Shown: positions 1-8,754 of the stretch, piece by piece | Numbering within the stretch: the first letter of the stretch is position 1 | How the letters are laid out: every line of letters starts with the position of its first letter | Assembly (NCBI GenBank): GCA_002396335.1 | Contig: DGXN01000005.1 | Coordinates: 1 to 61,465, forward strand | Length of the DNA stretch: 61,465 nucleotides | Direction: 5' to 3' | Source: Bacteroidales bacterium UBA4231 | GTDB lineage: Bacteria > Bacteroidota > Bacteroidia > Bacteroidales > UBA932 | Notes under the pieces: model-generated | Databases searched by the model: none | What the model was told of the DNA's origin: nothing | The model's input: the letters and a program-made list of their open reading frames with translations, nothing else | Program-made: the position numbers and the translations under genes

Positions 1-1818
1 GTTGGGGCAGGTGATGCGGTGGATTTTGATGCCGTCGGTGCGGGTGACAAAGCCGAAGACGTCGTCGCCGAAGACCGGATTGCAGCATTTGGACATCTTG
101 TAGTCGATGCCTTTCACGCCGCGGGCGTTCAGGACCAGGATGTCATCCTTGGATTCGCGGGGACGGGCCGACCGGGATGCCGCCTGCGCCGCTTCCGCCG
201 CCTCGACGGCCGCCTGATGGCGCTCCGCTTCGCCGAGGATGTATTCTTTGATGGTGTTGACGTCCAGCTTTTCGTCGCCGATGGCGGCGTAGAAGGCTGT
301 CAGCGAACTGAATCCCAGTTTGTTACGGAGCTCCGTCAGCATCGAATCCGGCAGTTCCAGCTTCCAGTTGCGCAGACGCCGCTCCAGGAGTTCCCGGCCG
401 TCGGTGGCCCGGGACTGCTCCTGTGCGGCCATGGCCTGCTTCACCTTGGAACGGGCCTTGGACGAGACCACCCAGCCCAGCCAGTCGGGGTTGGGCCGCT
501 GGTTCTTGGAGGTGAGGATTTCCACCACGTCGCCGGTAGCGAGCTTCTCCCGGATGGAAACCGCCTTCCCGTTCACCTTGGCGCCCACGCAGTGTGAGCC
601 GATGTTGGTATGGATGCCGAACGCGAAGTCCAGCACCGTGGCGCCGGCGGGAAGGATCCGCAGCTCACCGGTCGGGGTGAACACGAAAATCTCCTTGGAG
701 GGCGGCTGGGGCAGGTCTTCGGTATCCTCGTCCGGATGCTCCAGGGCGTAGCGCACGGAAGTGAGCCAGCGGGTCATGGTCTCCTCGCTCTTGACGCCTT
801 TGTACGACCAGTGGGAGGCGAAGCCGTTTTCGGCCACATCGTCCATCCGCTTGGTACGGATCTGGACCTCCACGTAGGCGCCGTCGCGGTTTTTGACGGT
901 GATATGGAGGCTTTCGTAACCGTTGGCCTTGGGGTTGGTGACCCAGTCGCGGAGCCGGCGGGTGTCAGGCTCGTACTCTTCGGTCACGAAGGAGTAGACC
1001 CTCCAGCACAGGTCCTTTTCCAGCTTATGGTCCGCGCCGTCGCAGTCGATGATAAAGCGGATGGCAAAGATGTCGTACACTCCCTCGAAGGGAACTTTTT
1101 GCTTGAGCATCTTCTGCCAGATGGAGTAGGCCGCCTTGGTGCGGATCTTCAGTTTGTAGCGGATGCCGGCATGGTCCAGCTTCTCTTTCAGCGGGCCGAT
1201 GAATTCGGCCATCAGTTTCTCGCGGTCCCGCTCCCCCGCCTTGAGCTTGTTGGTGATAAGGCGGTACTGTTCAGGCTCCGCATAGCTCAGGTAGGTGTCC
1301 TCCATCTCCCGCTTCATGTTGTACAGGCCCAGCTGGTGCGCCAGGGGGATGTACAGCAGGAGGGTTTCCAGCACTTTGCGCTCCCTGTCGGCCTTGGGGA
1401 ACATCCGGAGGCTGCGCATGACTTCCAGGCGATCGGCCAGTTTGAGGACGGTGACGCGCGGGTCGCGGGAGTACTGGATGATGAGTTTCTTGTAATTCTC
1501 GGCCTCCAGGCGGGTGTCCTTGGGCTTGATGGTGGAAATCTTGTTCAGGCCGTCCACCAGGGTGCAGATGGCGTCGCCCCATTCGGCGGGCTTCAGTTCA
1601 TAAGCGCCCATGCGGCAGGCCTCGTGCAGGAAAACGGCGGCGACACAGTCGGCGGAAAGGCCGATCTCGTCCGCCACAATGCGCGCGACGCCCTCCGGAT
1701 GCCCCATGAACGGGGATCCGTCATCCCGGGTCTTGTCCTTCAGCATCCGGGCGGCGACGTCGTACGCCTTGCTGATGAGGGCCTGCCCTTCGGAACTGTA
1801 TTGCGGGAAGGAGATCAT
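1..1818 (-). CDS. Rel/SpoT-family (p)ppGpp synthetase, hydrolase site degenerate, C-terminus outside window
   Basis: Long Rel protein that makes (p)ppGpp from ATP and GTP/GDP; 606 codons are inside the window and the end, expected to hold the ACT domain, is cut off. The order read is an HD-type hydrolase domain (residues about 20-170), synthetase domain with the EVQIRT..M block, TGS domain beginning EIFVFTPTGE, a helical region, and a CC...H..C zinc-finger-like segment near the edge. The first metal His is present (GHPEGVA, H40) and the Asp of LKLADRL is present, but the central HD pair is HE (H65-E66) and the following ED pair is absent, so hydrolysis is probably lost and the enzyme acts as a synthetase. 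The start at 1818 overlaps the mltG stop as ATGA, so the two are translationally coupled. Family assignment is secure; the loss of hydrolase activity is inferred. Confidence 0.93.
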   Translation of the reverse strand, partial: MISFPQYSSEGQALISKAYDVAARMLKDKTRDDGSPFMGHPEGVARIVADEIGLSADCVAAVFLHEACRMGAYELKPAEWGDAICTLVDGLNKISTIKPKDTRLEAENYKKLIIQYSRDPRVTVLKLADRLEVMRSLRMFPKADRERKVLETLLLYIPLAHQLGLYNMKREMEDTYLSYAEPEQYRLITNKLKAGERDREKLMAEFIGPLKEKLDHAGIRYKLKIRTKAAYSIWQKMLKQKVPFEGVYDIFAIRFIIDCDGADHKLEKDLCWRVYSFVTEEYEPDTRRLRDWVTNPKANGYESLHITVKNRDGAYVEVQIRTKRMDDVAENGFASHWSYKGVKSEETMTRWLTSVRYALEHPDEDTEDLPQPPSKEIFVFTPTGELRILPAGATVLDFAFGIHTNIGSHCVGAKVNGKAVSIREKLATGDVVEILTSKNQRPNPDWLGWVVSSKARSKVKQAMAAQEQSRATDGRELLERRLRNWKLELPDSMLTELRNKLGFSSLTAFYAAIGDEKLDVNTIKEYILGEAERHQAAVEAAEAAQAASRSARPRESKDDILVLNARGVKGIDYKMSKCCNPVFGDDVFGFVTRTDGIKIHRITCPN

Positions 1819-2846
1819 TTGGCGGCACGCATTCGTTCAGTGAGCGCGCGCTGGAAGGCGCGGGCATTTTCCAGGTGCTCGGAGTAGGAGGAGGCGAAGC
1901 GGTGCGACCCGTTGAAGGAAGGGTCGGCGCAGAAGAAGATGTAGTTGTGCGAATCCGGGTTCAGGACTGCCTCCAGGCAGCTTTTCGGCGGGCAGGAGAT
2001 GGGGCCAGGAGGAAGGCCGGCATATTTGTAGGTGTTGTACGGCGAGTCCACCTCCAGATGGCTCCGGAGGATGCGGCGGGGTTCATAATTGAAGCAGAAG
2101 GCGATGGTGGGATCGGCCTGAAGTTTCATGCCGGTGCGCAGGCGGTTCAGGTATACCGACGCGATGGTGGGCTGCTCCGGGACATAACGGGTTTCCCCGT
2201 CCACGATGGATGCCAGGACAGACACTTCCGCGGGCGTAAGCCCCTGCTTCCGGGCGGCGGCGATCCGCTCCTCCGTCCACCAGGCGTTGCGCTCCTTGAC
2301 GAAGCGGTCGAAAATCTCGCGGACCGGGGCCGTCCAGAGCATCTGGTAGGTATCCGGGATCACCATGGTGAACAGTTGGGGCGTATCGATGCCGTAAGGG
2401 CGGAGAGAATCGGCCGAAAAGACGAAAGCGGCCACGTCCGCCGAATCCGCGAGCATCTGGGCGCCGACTTTGCGGGCCAGGACGCCGGGAGTGCGGATGG
2501 CGCCGGAGAGGGTCAGGTTCACGGGCGTCTGCCAGCCTTTGTGGAGCATCCGTCCCACATACATGCTGGAGCAGGTAGAATCGATGAGATAATGGCCCAC
2601 TTTAAGGGTTTTCACGTCCTTGAAAACCCGCTCCAGGCTGCCCGCTTTCCGCACATGGCCGGACGCGAGGAGGGAATCCTTCACGGTTTCAGGATCCATC
2701 CAAGGGTACACGTACAGGTCCATGGTCCCGGTAAAATTGGAGGCTTTGCGGTCGTACCAGGCATGGTAGAGCTTGATGCCGCCGGCAAAGGCGACGGCAA
2801 GGGCGACAGCAATCAGCACCCAGACAACGGTCTTTTTGGTTTTCAT
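1815..2846 (-). CDS. mltG: Endolytic murein transglycosylase MltG
   Basis: Inner-membrane lytic transglycosylase that cuts nascent glycan strands. The 343-residue protein has one N-terminal membrane helix (about residues 7-27) and the YceG/MltG fold. The catalytic block SIVDGETRYVPE is followed by IASVYLNRLRTGMKLQADPT, matching the family's conserved glutamate segment and NRL...LQ(A/T)DPT motif. The later block GLPPGPISCPP is also typical. It lies 4 bases after the glucosaminidase gene and overlaps the Rel gene by 4 bases, giving a three-gene unit of two wall hydrolases and an alarmone enzyme. Length and motifs are normal for the family. Confidence 0.95.
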   Translation of the reverse strand: MKTKKTVVWVLIAVALAVAFAGGIKLYHAWYDRKASNFTGTMDLYVYPWMDPETVKDSLLASGHVRKAGSLERVFKDVKTLKVGHYLIDSTCSSMYVGRMLHKGWQTPVNLTLSGAIRTPGVLARKVGAQMLADSADVAAFVFSADSLRPYGIDTPQLFTMVIPDTYQMLWTAPVREIFDRFVKERNAWWTEERIAAARKQGLTPAEVSVLASIVDGETRYVPEQPTIASVYLNRLRTGMKLQADPTIAFCFNYEPRRILRSHLEVDSPYNTYKYAGLPPGPISCPPKSCLEAVLNPDSHNYIFFCADPSFNGSHRFASSYSEHLENARAFQRALTERMRAAK

Positions 2847-2850
2847 GGGC

Positions 2851-3807
2851 TTAACGAAGTTTAATCTCGTCTCCTTCCACCAGTTCCACGGGGGCGGCGA
2901 AGCCGTTCAGCTTCATGATGGCTTTCTCCCGGACGGCATAGCGCTGGCAGATGGCGTGGAAGTCCTCGCCGTCTTCTTCCACGATGTACAGGTCCAGGCC
3001 GGCAGGGGCCTGATTCTTCTTGGCCGCAAGGTATACGATGGTGCCGGGGAGGAGGGCCGGTTCGGTTTTCAGGTCGTTGTAACGGAGGATTTCCCATTTG
3101 AACAGGTGGTAGTACTTGGCGATGGAGGCATAGCTCTCCCCTTCCATGGCGTACACGAAGGGAACGCCGTTCAGGGAGTACAGCTGCCGGCTCAGGGCAA
3201 AGTGGAATTCTTCCGCCACAGGGGCGTCCACGCCGTTGCGGACGGCAGGGACGGCCACGGGCTCCTCGATTTTGTGCGGGGCCTCCGGCACAATGGCCTC
3301 TTCCTCCTGGGTGATGCGGTCAAAGCGGTAGAGGTTGTACTCTTCGATATATTTGATGAGTTTGGAGGGGTACTTGGGATCCGTAGCGTAACCGGCCTGC
3401 TTGAGACCGTAAGCCCAGCCTTTGTAGTCGGTGCGGTCCAGGTCGAAGAGGAATTTGTAACGGTCGCGGTAACGGAGGAAATCGGAGTGGTCGCGGAAAC
3501 TTTCTGCGGCCGAATCATAGACGCGGAAGCATTCGTTGCGGGCGTCGTCGTCTTCCCGCATGGAACGGCCGGTCCAGCCTTTATGGCACTTGATGCCGAA
3601 GTGATTGTTGCCCTCCGTAGCCAGTCGGGAAAGGCCGGAACCCGACTCCAGGATGCCCTGGGCCAGGGTAATGCTGGCCGGAACGCCGCTGCGGAGCATT
3701 TCCTCCACGGCGAGGGCGGAATACCGGTCGATGTATTTTTGCTGTGGCGTCTGACCCCACGCCGTGAGGCCCAGAACGCTCAAGAGGACGATCAGAAAAT
3801 TTCTCAT
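2851..3807 (-). CDS. Secreted GH73 glucosaminidase with LysM-like repeats
   Basis: Predicted peptidoglycan N-acetylglucosaminidase. It starts with a Sec signal peptide (residues 1-18, ending TAWGQ). A GH73/FlgJ-like domain spans about residues 25-165, with the likely catalytic glutamate in GILESGSG and conserved NNHFGIKCHKGW and GYATDPKYP blocks. The C-terminal part has two LysM-like modules (about 225-270 and 275-318) that would hold it to peptidoglycan. It is the first gene of the unit with mltG and the Rel gene and is 26 bases from the rnz stop, so it could also be reached by read-through from rpsA-rnz. Activity is inferred from the domains. Confidence 0.9.
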   Translation of the reverse strand: MRNFLIVLLSVLGLTAWGQTPQQKYIDRYSALAVEEMLRSGVPASITLAQGILESGSGLSRLATEGNNHFGIKCHKGWTGRSMREDDDARNECFRVYDSAAESFRDHSDFLRYRDRYKFLFDLDRTDYKGWAYGLKQAGYATDPKYPSKLIKYIEEYNLYRFDRITQEEEAIVPEAPHKIEEPVAVPAVRNGVDAPVAEEFHFALSRQLYSLNGVPFVYAMEGESYASIAKYYHLFKWEILRYNDLKTEPALLPGTIVYLAAKKNQAPAGLDLYIVEEDGEDFHAICQRYAVREKAIMKLNGFAAPVELVEGDEIKLR

Positions 3808-3833
3808 AACCTTGCTAAGTTAAGAAGAAATTT

Positions 3834-4760
3834 TCAAATATCGTAAACCTCTCCGTCAGATGTTGAAAAACTTTCCGGGAAAATGCGCCTGCACTCCTTC
3901 TCGTAGGCTTTGATGTCGGCACTCCGGGAGGAATAATGGCCGATCAGGAGTTTCCCCACGCCGGCCTCTTTCGCGAGCGAGGCGGCCTGGACGGTGGTGG
4001 AATGATGACGCTGGGCGCCCTGCGCGGCGAGTTCATCCAGATAGGTGGTCTCATGATAGAGGACCGTGGTGCCCTTCAGCCAAGCAGCCTCCTCCGGGAA
4101 GGGGGCCGTGTCGGAGACATAGGCATAACTGCGCGGGACAAAAGGTTTGTAGGCGGCTTCCGCTGCAGGGATGACGGAACCGTCGGCCCGCAGGACATCC
4201 TCTCCGCGCTTGAGGGTGCCGATCTCCGTAAGCGTCAGCCCATACTGCTCAATGGCCTCCTTCCGGACATTGAAAGGCGGCTCCTTCTCCTGGAACAGGA
4301 AGCCGAAGGTCTCGATGCCATGATTCAGCGGGAAGGCCTTCACGCAGATGCTCTTGGACTCGAGGATGATTTCCGGCTCTTTCATCTTCAGGGGCGTGAA
4401 ACGGATCTCGAAGCCGATTCCGTCGCCATAGTAGCTGAGGAAGAATTTCAGCAGCGGGCCGAAGGCGGGCGGCGCAAAGATGCTCAGGGGCGTCTGCCGG
4501 CCTTTCATCCCGAGCGTGGACAGCAGGCCGAAGAATCCGAAAACATGGTCGCCGTGAATGTGCGACAGGAAGAGGGAATCCAGTTTCATCATGGGGACAC
4601 CGTACTCCACCATGCGGTACTGGGTTCCTTCTCCGCAGTCGACGACGAATAAGCGCCCGTGCAGGGAAACTGCCTGGGCGCTTTGATTCCGGCCCCTTAC
4701 GGGCATGGCAGAAGCCGTGCCCAGCAAGGTGACCTTAAAGGTATTGGGGTTCTTACTCAC
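3834..4760 (-). CDS. rnz: Ribonuclease Z (tRNA 3'-processing endonuclease)
   Basis: Metallo-beta-lactamase-fold nuclease that trims tRNA 3' trailers. The zinc motif HIHGDH lies at residues 67-72 after a short N-terminal strand region (VTLLGTASAMP). Further ligands are in FPLNHGIETFGF, YVSDTAPF and GHYSSRSADI near the C-terminus. Its 308 residues are the usual length of the short (bacterial) form. Its start lies inside the last codons of rpsA, an 8-base overlap, so translation is probably coupled to ribosomal protein S1. No terminator is evident between the two. Confidence 0.95.
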   Translation of the reverse strand: MSKNPNTFKVTLLGTASAMPVRGRNQSAQAVSLHGRLFVVDCGEGTQYRMVEYGVPMMKLDSLFLSHIHGDHVFGFFGLLSTLGMKGRQTPLSIFAPPAFGPLLKFFLSYYGDGIGFEIRFTPLKMKEPEIILESKSICVKAFPLNHGIETFGFLFQEKEPPFNVRKEAIEQYGLTLTEIGTLKRGEDVLRADGSVIPAAEAAYKPFVPRSYAYVSDTAPFPEEAAWLKGTTVLYHETTYLDELAAQGAQRHHSTTVQAASLAKEAGVGKLLIGHYSSRSADIKAYEKECRRIFPESFSTSDGEVYDI

Positions 4761-6585
4761 CCTTCTCCAGCTGCTCCTTCAGAGCGGCAAGAGCGGAGAT
4801 GTCACCAAGGGTGGTCTTCTCCACAGAGGTCTGGACCTTCTTGATGGCTTTCTTGGTGCCTTCGGCCTCGGCGGTCTCGCGGGCCACTTTGGCTTCCTGA
4901 TAGGTGCGGACGTGGGAGACGCGGATGGTGCGGGTGCTGCGGCGCAGATCCACAACCTTCACGGGCAGGGTCTCACCGACGAGGGCCTGCTTGCCGTCTT
5001 CCTTCACGAGCTCGCGGTTGAAAGCGGTGGCTTCGGTACCGTCGGCGAAGGTGAGGGTGGCGTTCTTGTCACCGATAGCGGAGACAGTGGCGTCCACGAC
5101 AGTGCCCACAGGATACTTGCTTTCCAGCTCGTCCCAAGGGTTGGGAGTCAGCTGCTTGTGGCCGAGGGACAGCTTGTGGCTGTTCTCGTCGAAGTCCAGG
5201 ATCTGGACGTCGATCACGTCGCCGCTCTGAACCATCTCGGCGGGATGCTTGATCTTGTTCCAGCTCAGGTCGCTGATGTGGATCAGGCCTTCAACGCCGT
5301 CCTCAAGCTCTGCGAACACACCGAAGTTGGTGATGTTGCGGACAGTGGCTTTGTGCTTGGAACCCACGGGATACTTCTCGCGGATGCTCTCCCAAGGATT
5401 GGCGGTGAGCTGCTTGATGCCGAGGGACATCTTGCGGGCCTCGCGGTCCAGGGTCAGGATAACGGCCTCGACCTCGTCGCCCATCTTCAGGAATTCCTGA
5501 GCGCTGTGCAGACGGGGGCTCCAGCTCATTTCGCTCACGTGTACCAGGCCTTCCACGCCGGGTTCAACCTCGACGAAGGCGCCGTAATCGGCCACGGCGA
5601 CGACTTTACCCTTGACGGTGTCACCGACCTTGAGGTCAGGGGAAAGAGCCTCCCACGGGTGCGGGGTAAGCTGCTTCAGACCCAGGGCGATGCGCTTCTG
5701 CTGCTCGTTGAAGTCGAGAACCACGACATTGATCTTTTCATCCAGGGTAACCACCTCTTCGGGATGGGAGATGCGGCCCCAGCTGAGGTCGGTGATGTGG
5801 ATCAGACCGTCCACACCGCCCAGGTCTACGAACACGCCGTAGTTGGTGATGTTCTTGACGACACCTTCCAGCACCTGGCCCTTCTCCAGCTTGGAGATGA
5901 GTTCGGCACGCTTGAGTTCCTGCTCGGCCTCGAGGAGGGCTTTGTGGGAAACCACCACGTTGCGGAATTCCTGATTGATCTTCACGATCTTGAAGTCCAT
6001 GGTGGTGTCCACGAATACGTCGTAGTCACGGATGGGTTTGATGTCGATCTGGGAGCCGGGGAGGAAGGCCTCGATGCCGAACACATCCACGATCATACCA
6101 CCCTTGGTGCGGGTCTTGACATAACCCTTCACCACTTCACCGCTCTCATAAGCGGCGTTAACCATATCCCAAGATTTGAGCTGACGGGCCTTCTTGTGGG
6201 AGATCACCAGCTGGCCTTTGCGGTCCTCGGCGTTTTCCACGAGAACTTCCACCTTGTCACCGACCTTCAGGTCCGGATTGTAACGGAATTCGGGGGCGGA
6301 GATGACACCTTCGCTCTTGGCGCCGATGTTCACGACCACCTCACGCTTGTTGATAGCGGTAACGACACCTTCCACCACCTCGTTTTCGGTGACCTTGGAA
6401 AGGGTCTGCTCGTACTTGGCCAGGGTTTCTTCCTTGGAACCCTTCTCTACGCCTTCGTTCTCAAAGGCATCCCAGTCGAAATCCTCGGGAGCCACAGAGG
6501 CGTTGAGCACGGCCTTCTTGGTTTCTTTCTGGACAGGAGCGTCGTTCTGGAGCTCTTCTGCCACATTCTTAATTTCTTCAGACAT
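4753..6585 (-). CDS. rpsA: 30S ribosomal protein S1
   Basis: RNA-binding ribosomal protein needed for translation initiation on structured messages. Six S1 (OB-fold) repeats can be counted: VVEGVVTAINKREVVV, VVKGYVKTRTKGG, VLEGVVKNITNYGVFVDL, TVKGKVVAVADYGAFVEV, KHKATVRNITNFGVFAEL and VVDATVSAIGDKNATL. Repeats 3-5 carry the canonical GLIHITDLSW / GLVHVSEMSW / GLIHISDLSW blocks, while the first two and the last are more divergent, as in other S1 proteins. At 610 residues it is slightly longer than E. coli S1 and has an acidic, Lys/Glu-rich N-terminal extension. A good Bacteroidota promoter lies upstream and rnz overlaps its 3' end. Confidence 0.97.
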   Translation of the reverse strand: MSEEIKNVAEELQNDAPVQKETKKAVLNASVAPEDFDWDAFENEGVEKGSKEETLAKYEQTLSKVTENEVVEGVVTAINKREVVVNIGAKSEGVISAPEFRYNPDLKVGDKVEVLVENAEDRKGQLVISHKKARQLKSWDMVNAAYESGEVVKGYVKTRTKGGMIVDVFGIEAFLPGSQIDIKPIRDYDVFVDTTMDFKIVKINQEFRNVVVSHKALLEAEQELKRAELISKLEKGQVLEGVVKNITNYGVFVDLGGVDGLIHITDLSWGRISHPEEVVTLDEKINVVVLDFNEQQKRIALGLKQLTPHPWEALSPDLKVGDTVKGKVVAVADYGAFVEVEPGVEGLVHVSEMSWSPRLHSAQEFLKMGDEVEAVILTLDREARKMSLGIKQLTANPWESIREKYPVGSKHKATVRNITNFGVFAELEDGVEGLIHISDLSWNKIKHPAEMVQSGDVIDVQILDFDENSHKLSLGHKQLTPNPWDELESKYPVGTVVDATVSAIGDKNATLTFADGTEATAFNRELVKEDGKQALVGETLPVKVVDLRRSTRTIRVSHVRTYQEAKVARETAEAEGTKKAIKKVQTSVEKTTLGDISALAALKEQLEKGE

Positions 6586-6676
6586 AATTGTTTTGGTTGA
6601 AAAAACTAGTAGTTAAACATTATTTCTTGAGCCTTTTTCCGGCACCGGGTTCCCCCTCACGCGGAAAAAAAGCGCG

Positions 6677-6708
6677 CAAATATACAAATAATTATTTGAT
6701 TTTACAAA
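6677..6708 (-). promoter_or_regulatory. Predicted rpsA promoter
   Basis: On the minus strand a TTTG -33 box (6708-6705) lies 20 bases before the -7 box TATATTTG (6684-6677), a full match to the Bacteroidota TTTG-N19-21-TAnnTTTG consensus. The expected transcript start gives a leader of about 85 nt before the rpsA ATG. Confidence 0.75.
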
Positions 6709-6745
6709 ACTTGCCCCCTTTACGCACCTCACATCCTGCCGTGGC

Positions 6746-6792
6746 GCAGGTCTTGGCTTGCTTGGAGCAGGTTTTGGCTTGCTTGGCGCAGG
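6746..6792. repeat. 21-bp tandem repeat upstream of rpsA
   Basis: Two adjacent 21-bp copies (6746-6766 and 6767-6787) differ at two positions and are followed by a partial third copy (6788-6792). The unit begins GCAGG and contains TTGGCTTGCTTGG. It is in the gap between corA and rpsA, about 40 bp upstream of the rpsA -33 box. The minus strand of this stretch can be read as a PAPSKPK-type peptide inside a 71-codon ORF (6613-6828), but nothing else supports a gene there. Confidence 0.7.
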
Positions 6793-6830
6793 CCCCCGGA
6801 CATATCGCCTTGCTCCCGTGGCACCCAAGT

Positions 6831-6915
6831 CACTGATACTGAGCCGTTTCCTGAAATCGCCTCAGACAAAATGCCGGAGGCGATTTCAGCATCTTGCTGA
6901 TTATCAGACGCTTAA
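6831..6915. repeat. REP-like palindromic repeat, copy A
   Basis: A 12-bp palindromic stem (CTGAAATCGCCT / AGGCGATTTCAG) encloses a short loop containing TGCCG. It is flanked by a second, imperfect inverted pair (CTGATACTGAG on the left, CTGATTATCAG on the right). A close relative is at 9419-9484. This copy is 55 bases beyond the corA stop codon. The rest of the 385-base corA-rpsA gap holds the tandem repeat, the rpsA promoter and a possible corA terminator. Confidence 0.75.
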
Positions 6916-6937
6916 GTGTCAGCGCAAAAAGGGCATA

Positions 6938-6959
6938 ACAATCCCTATCAAGGGGTTGT
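6938..6959 (-). terminator. Possible corA terminator
   Basis: Downstream of the corA stop the minus strand can form an 8-bp stem with one mismatch (ACAACCCC / AGGGATTGT), followed about 7 bases later by a run of five T. The T run is not adjacent to the stem, so this is only a moderate candidate. Confidence 0.35.
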
Positions 6960-6970
6960 CATAAAACGGG

Positions 6971-7936
6971 CTACAGGAGTTTTTTCCGGCGGAAAAGGTA
7001 CCAGACAATGAGGCAGCTGAGGACCATGAGGCCCAGGATGATGATCCAGTTCCAGACGGCGGCGTTGGGGTTGTCGGCGTCGATCATGGGGAGCCGGACG
7101 TTCATGCCGTAGAAGCCGGCGATAAGGGTGGGCGGCATCAGGAAGACAGAGACCACGGCCAGGATCTTCATGATTTTGTTCTGTTCCAGGTTGATCAGAC
7201 CCAGAACGGTGTCCTGCAGATATTCCAGACGCTCAAAGCAGAAATTGGTGTGACTCAACAGGGAACTGATATCCTGCAGGAGGACATTGAGCCGATTCTC
7301 CAGCGAACGCGGCACCTTGGTGGAACGCATCAGGTTGGAGATGAGGCGCTGCTTATCCACGACGTTTTCCCGAACGACCATGGTGTTTTCCTGCATCTGG
7401 GAGATGTCCAGGAGAAGTTCCTGGTCGATGTCCTCTTCTTCGTTGATGCGCCTGGCGTACTGGGAGATTTCCTTGGAAAGGAGCTCGATCATGTCGGCAT
7501 CCAGGTCGACACGTTGGTCCAGGATGCTGGCGAAGACGGTGAAGCCGGAAGGGTACTGCCGCGGATTCACCTGGATACGGCGCTGGAGCTCAGTGAACGA
7601 GCGCAGGGGCACTTCGCGGAGGGTGGCGAGGGTTTCGTCCACGATGGTGAACGAGACGGCCTGCATCATATACTCGTCGGGACCCGGGGTAAGGAAGTTG
7701 GTGTTGGCGAAGATGGCGTCGTCCGACTCGAAGTAGCGGGATGACGATTCGATTTCCTCGGCCTGGGCGCGACTCTGGATTTCGGTGCCCATGAAAGCTT
7801 CCACCGCACGCTTTTCCGCGCCGGTGGGCTGCACCAGGTCGATCCAGATGGTGTCCGCAAGGGAAATACTAAGGAAATCTTTCTCCGACTGGGAGAGGAG
7901 AATTTTTCCGTTTTCTTTGTAGAAGATACTCAGCAT
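6971..7936 (-). CDS. corA: CorA-family magnesium/divalent cation transporter
   Basis: Pentameric inner-membrane Mg2+ channel. The 321-residue protein has a large cytoplasmic N-terminal domain, a long helix (about residues 190-250) and two C-terminal membrane helices. The family signature GMN follows the first helix (FYGMNVRLP) and the tail ends RRKKLL, as in CorA proteins. Cobalt, nickel or zinc export by a ZntB-like relative cannot be excluded from sequence, but Mg2+ is the default. A promoter precedes it and the REP-like repeat copy A follows it. Confidence 0.93.
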   Translation of the reverse strand: MLSIFYKENGKILLSQSEKDFLSISLADTIWIDLVQPTGAEKRAVEAFMGTEIQSRAQAEEIESSSRYFESDDAIFANTNFLTPGPDEYMMQAVSFTIVDETLATLREVPLRSFTELQRRIQVNPRQYPSGFTVFASILDQRVDLDADMIELLSKEISQYARRINEEEDIDQELLLDISQMQENTMVVRENVVDKQRLISNLMRSTKVPRSLENRLNVLLQDISSLLSHTNFCFERLEYLQDTVLGLINLEQNKIMKILAVVSVFLMPPTLIAGFYGMNVRLPMIDADNPNAAVWNWIIILGLMVLSCLIVWYLFRRKKLL

Positions 7937-8024
7937 ATCTCTAAATCTGTTTTAGCTCCGGGCCAGTCGCACCGGATGGGATTGTACGTAATAAACCAGC
8001 CGACATTACGGAAAAGTCAGCGTG

Positions 8025-8055
8025 CAAAAGTACGGAAAAATTCTTAAAAAACAAG
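8025..8055 (-). promoter_or_regulatory. Predicted corA promoter
   Basis: The minus-strand -7 box TACTTTTG (8032-8025) is preceded at 19 bases by CTTG (8055-8052), one base from the TTTG consensus. The -33 box lies inside the 3' end of the TraX-like gene. The leader to the corA ATG would be about 80-85 nt. Confidence 0.55.
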
Positions 8056-8754
8056 CGGCAGAAGCCAAATAAGGAAAAGATGCACGGGATAAAAGGCGTA
8101 AAACAGGTATTTTCCCACCGGACCCTGGATAAATCCGCGTTTTCCGTTATACAGGTTGATGGGAATGAAGGCCAGTCCGGCCACCCAGCGCATGGGCAGC
8201 ATCGCGCATCCCACGACCGCCTGCACCGGCGGCCAGCGGCGGAGCGCATACAGCATCAGGATGAAGGCGTAACCGGTGAAGCCATAGTCGGCCCGCAGGA
8301 AAAACGCAATGACAAAAAGGCCGATGAGACTACCCCACAGATACCGGGCGTCATCCTTGAAACGCTCCAGGGCGCACAGGCCCAGATACCCCAGCAGCAG
8401 GGTGAACATCACATTCTGCTTCGGGAAAAACAGCGACCCGCCCCACACCAGATTCCAGGGAATCTCCGACAGGAAGGCAAACACCAGCAGACTGATTCCG
8501 TAACGCCGGCGGTCCCGCGTATGCAGGAACCCTTCCACGATCAGGAAAGCGAAAATGGGAAACGCCAGCCGGCCGAACATCCGGCACAGCATATAAGGCG
8601 TGATGTCATGGGAACGGACAGTAAAGAGCACCTCCTGGAAAGCCGGAAGCCTGGACCAGACGAACATGGCCAGATGATCCACGAGCATGGACACCATGGC
8701 CAGCACCTTGAGGGCGCTGCCGCTGAGAATCTGCCAGGAGTGACTTGTTTCCAT
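8044..8754 (-). CDS. TraX-family membrane protein
   Basis: Polytopic inner-membrane protein of the TraX family, named for the F-pilin N-acetylase. Chromosomal members are common, and their substrate is generally unknown. The start METSHSWQILSG is chosen because its ATG overlaps the queC stop as TAATG; an upstream in-frame start at 8820 would lie inside queC. The protein (236 residues) has about seven hydrophobic segments and the characteristic N-terminal LKVLAMVSMLVDHLAMF and internal GRLAFPIFAFLIVEGF blocks, with EIPWNL in the middle. Coupling to queC suggests co-expression rather than a shared pathway. Confidence 0.85.
   Translation of the reverse strand: METSHSWQILSGSALKVLAMVSMLVDHLAMFVWSRLPAFQEVLFTVRSHDITPYMLCRMFGRLAFPIFAFLIVEGFLHTRDRRRYGISLLVFAFLSEIPWNLVWGGSLFFPKQNVMFTLLLGYLGLCALERFKDDARYLWGSLIGLFVIAFFLRADYGFTGYAFILMLYALRRWPPVQAVVGCAMLPMRWVAGLAFIPINLYNGKRGFIQGPVGKYLFYAFYPVHLFLIWLLPLVF

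Noticed and set aside
4705..6600. 631-codon plus-strand open frame opposite rpsA
   Set aside because: Repeated segments mirror the S1 repeats on the other strand; no promoter or start context.
6588..6836. Two small ORFs (82 and 71 codons) in the corA-rpsA gap
   Set aside because: They consist mostly of promoter and repeat sequence, and neither has a plausible start context or homology.
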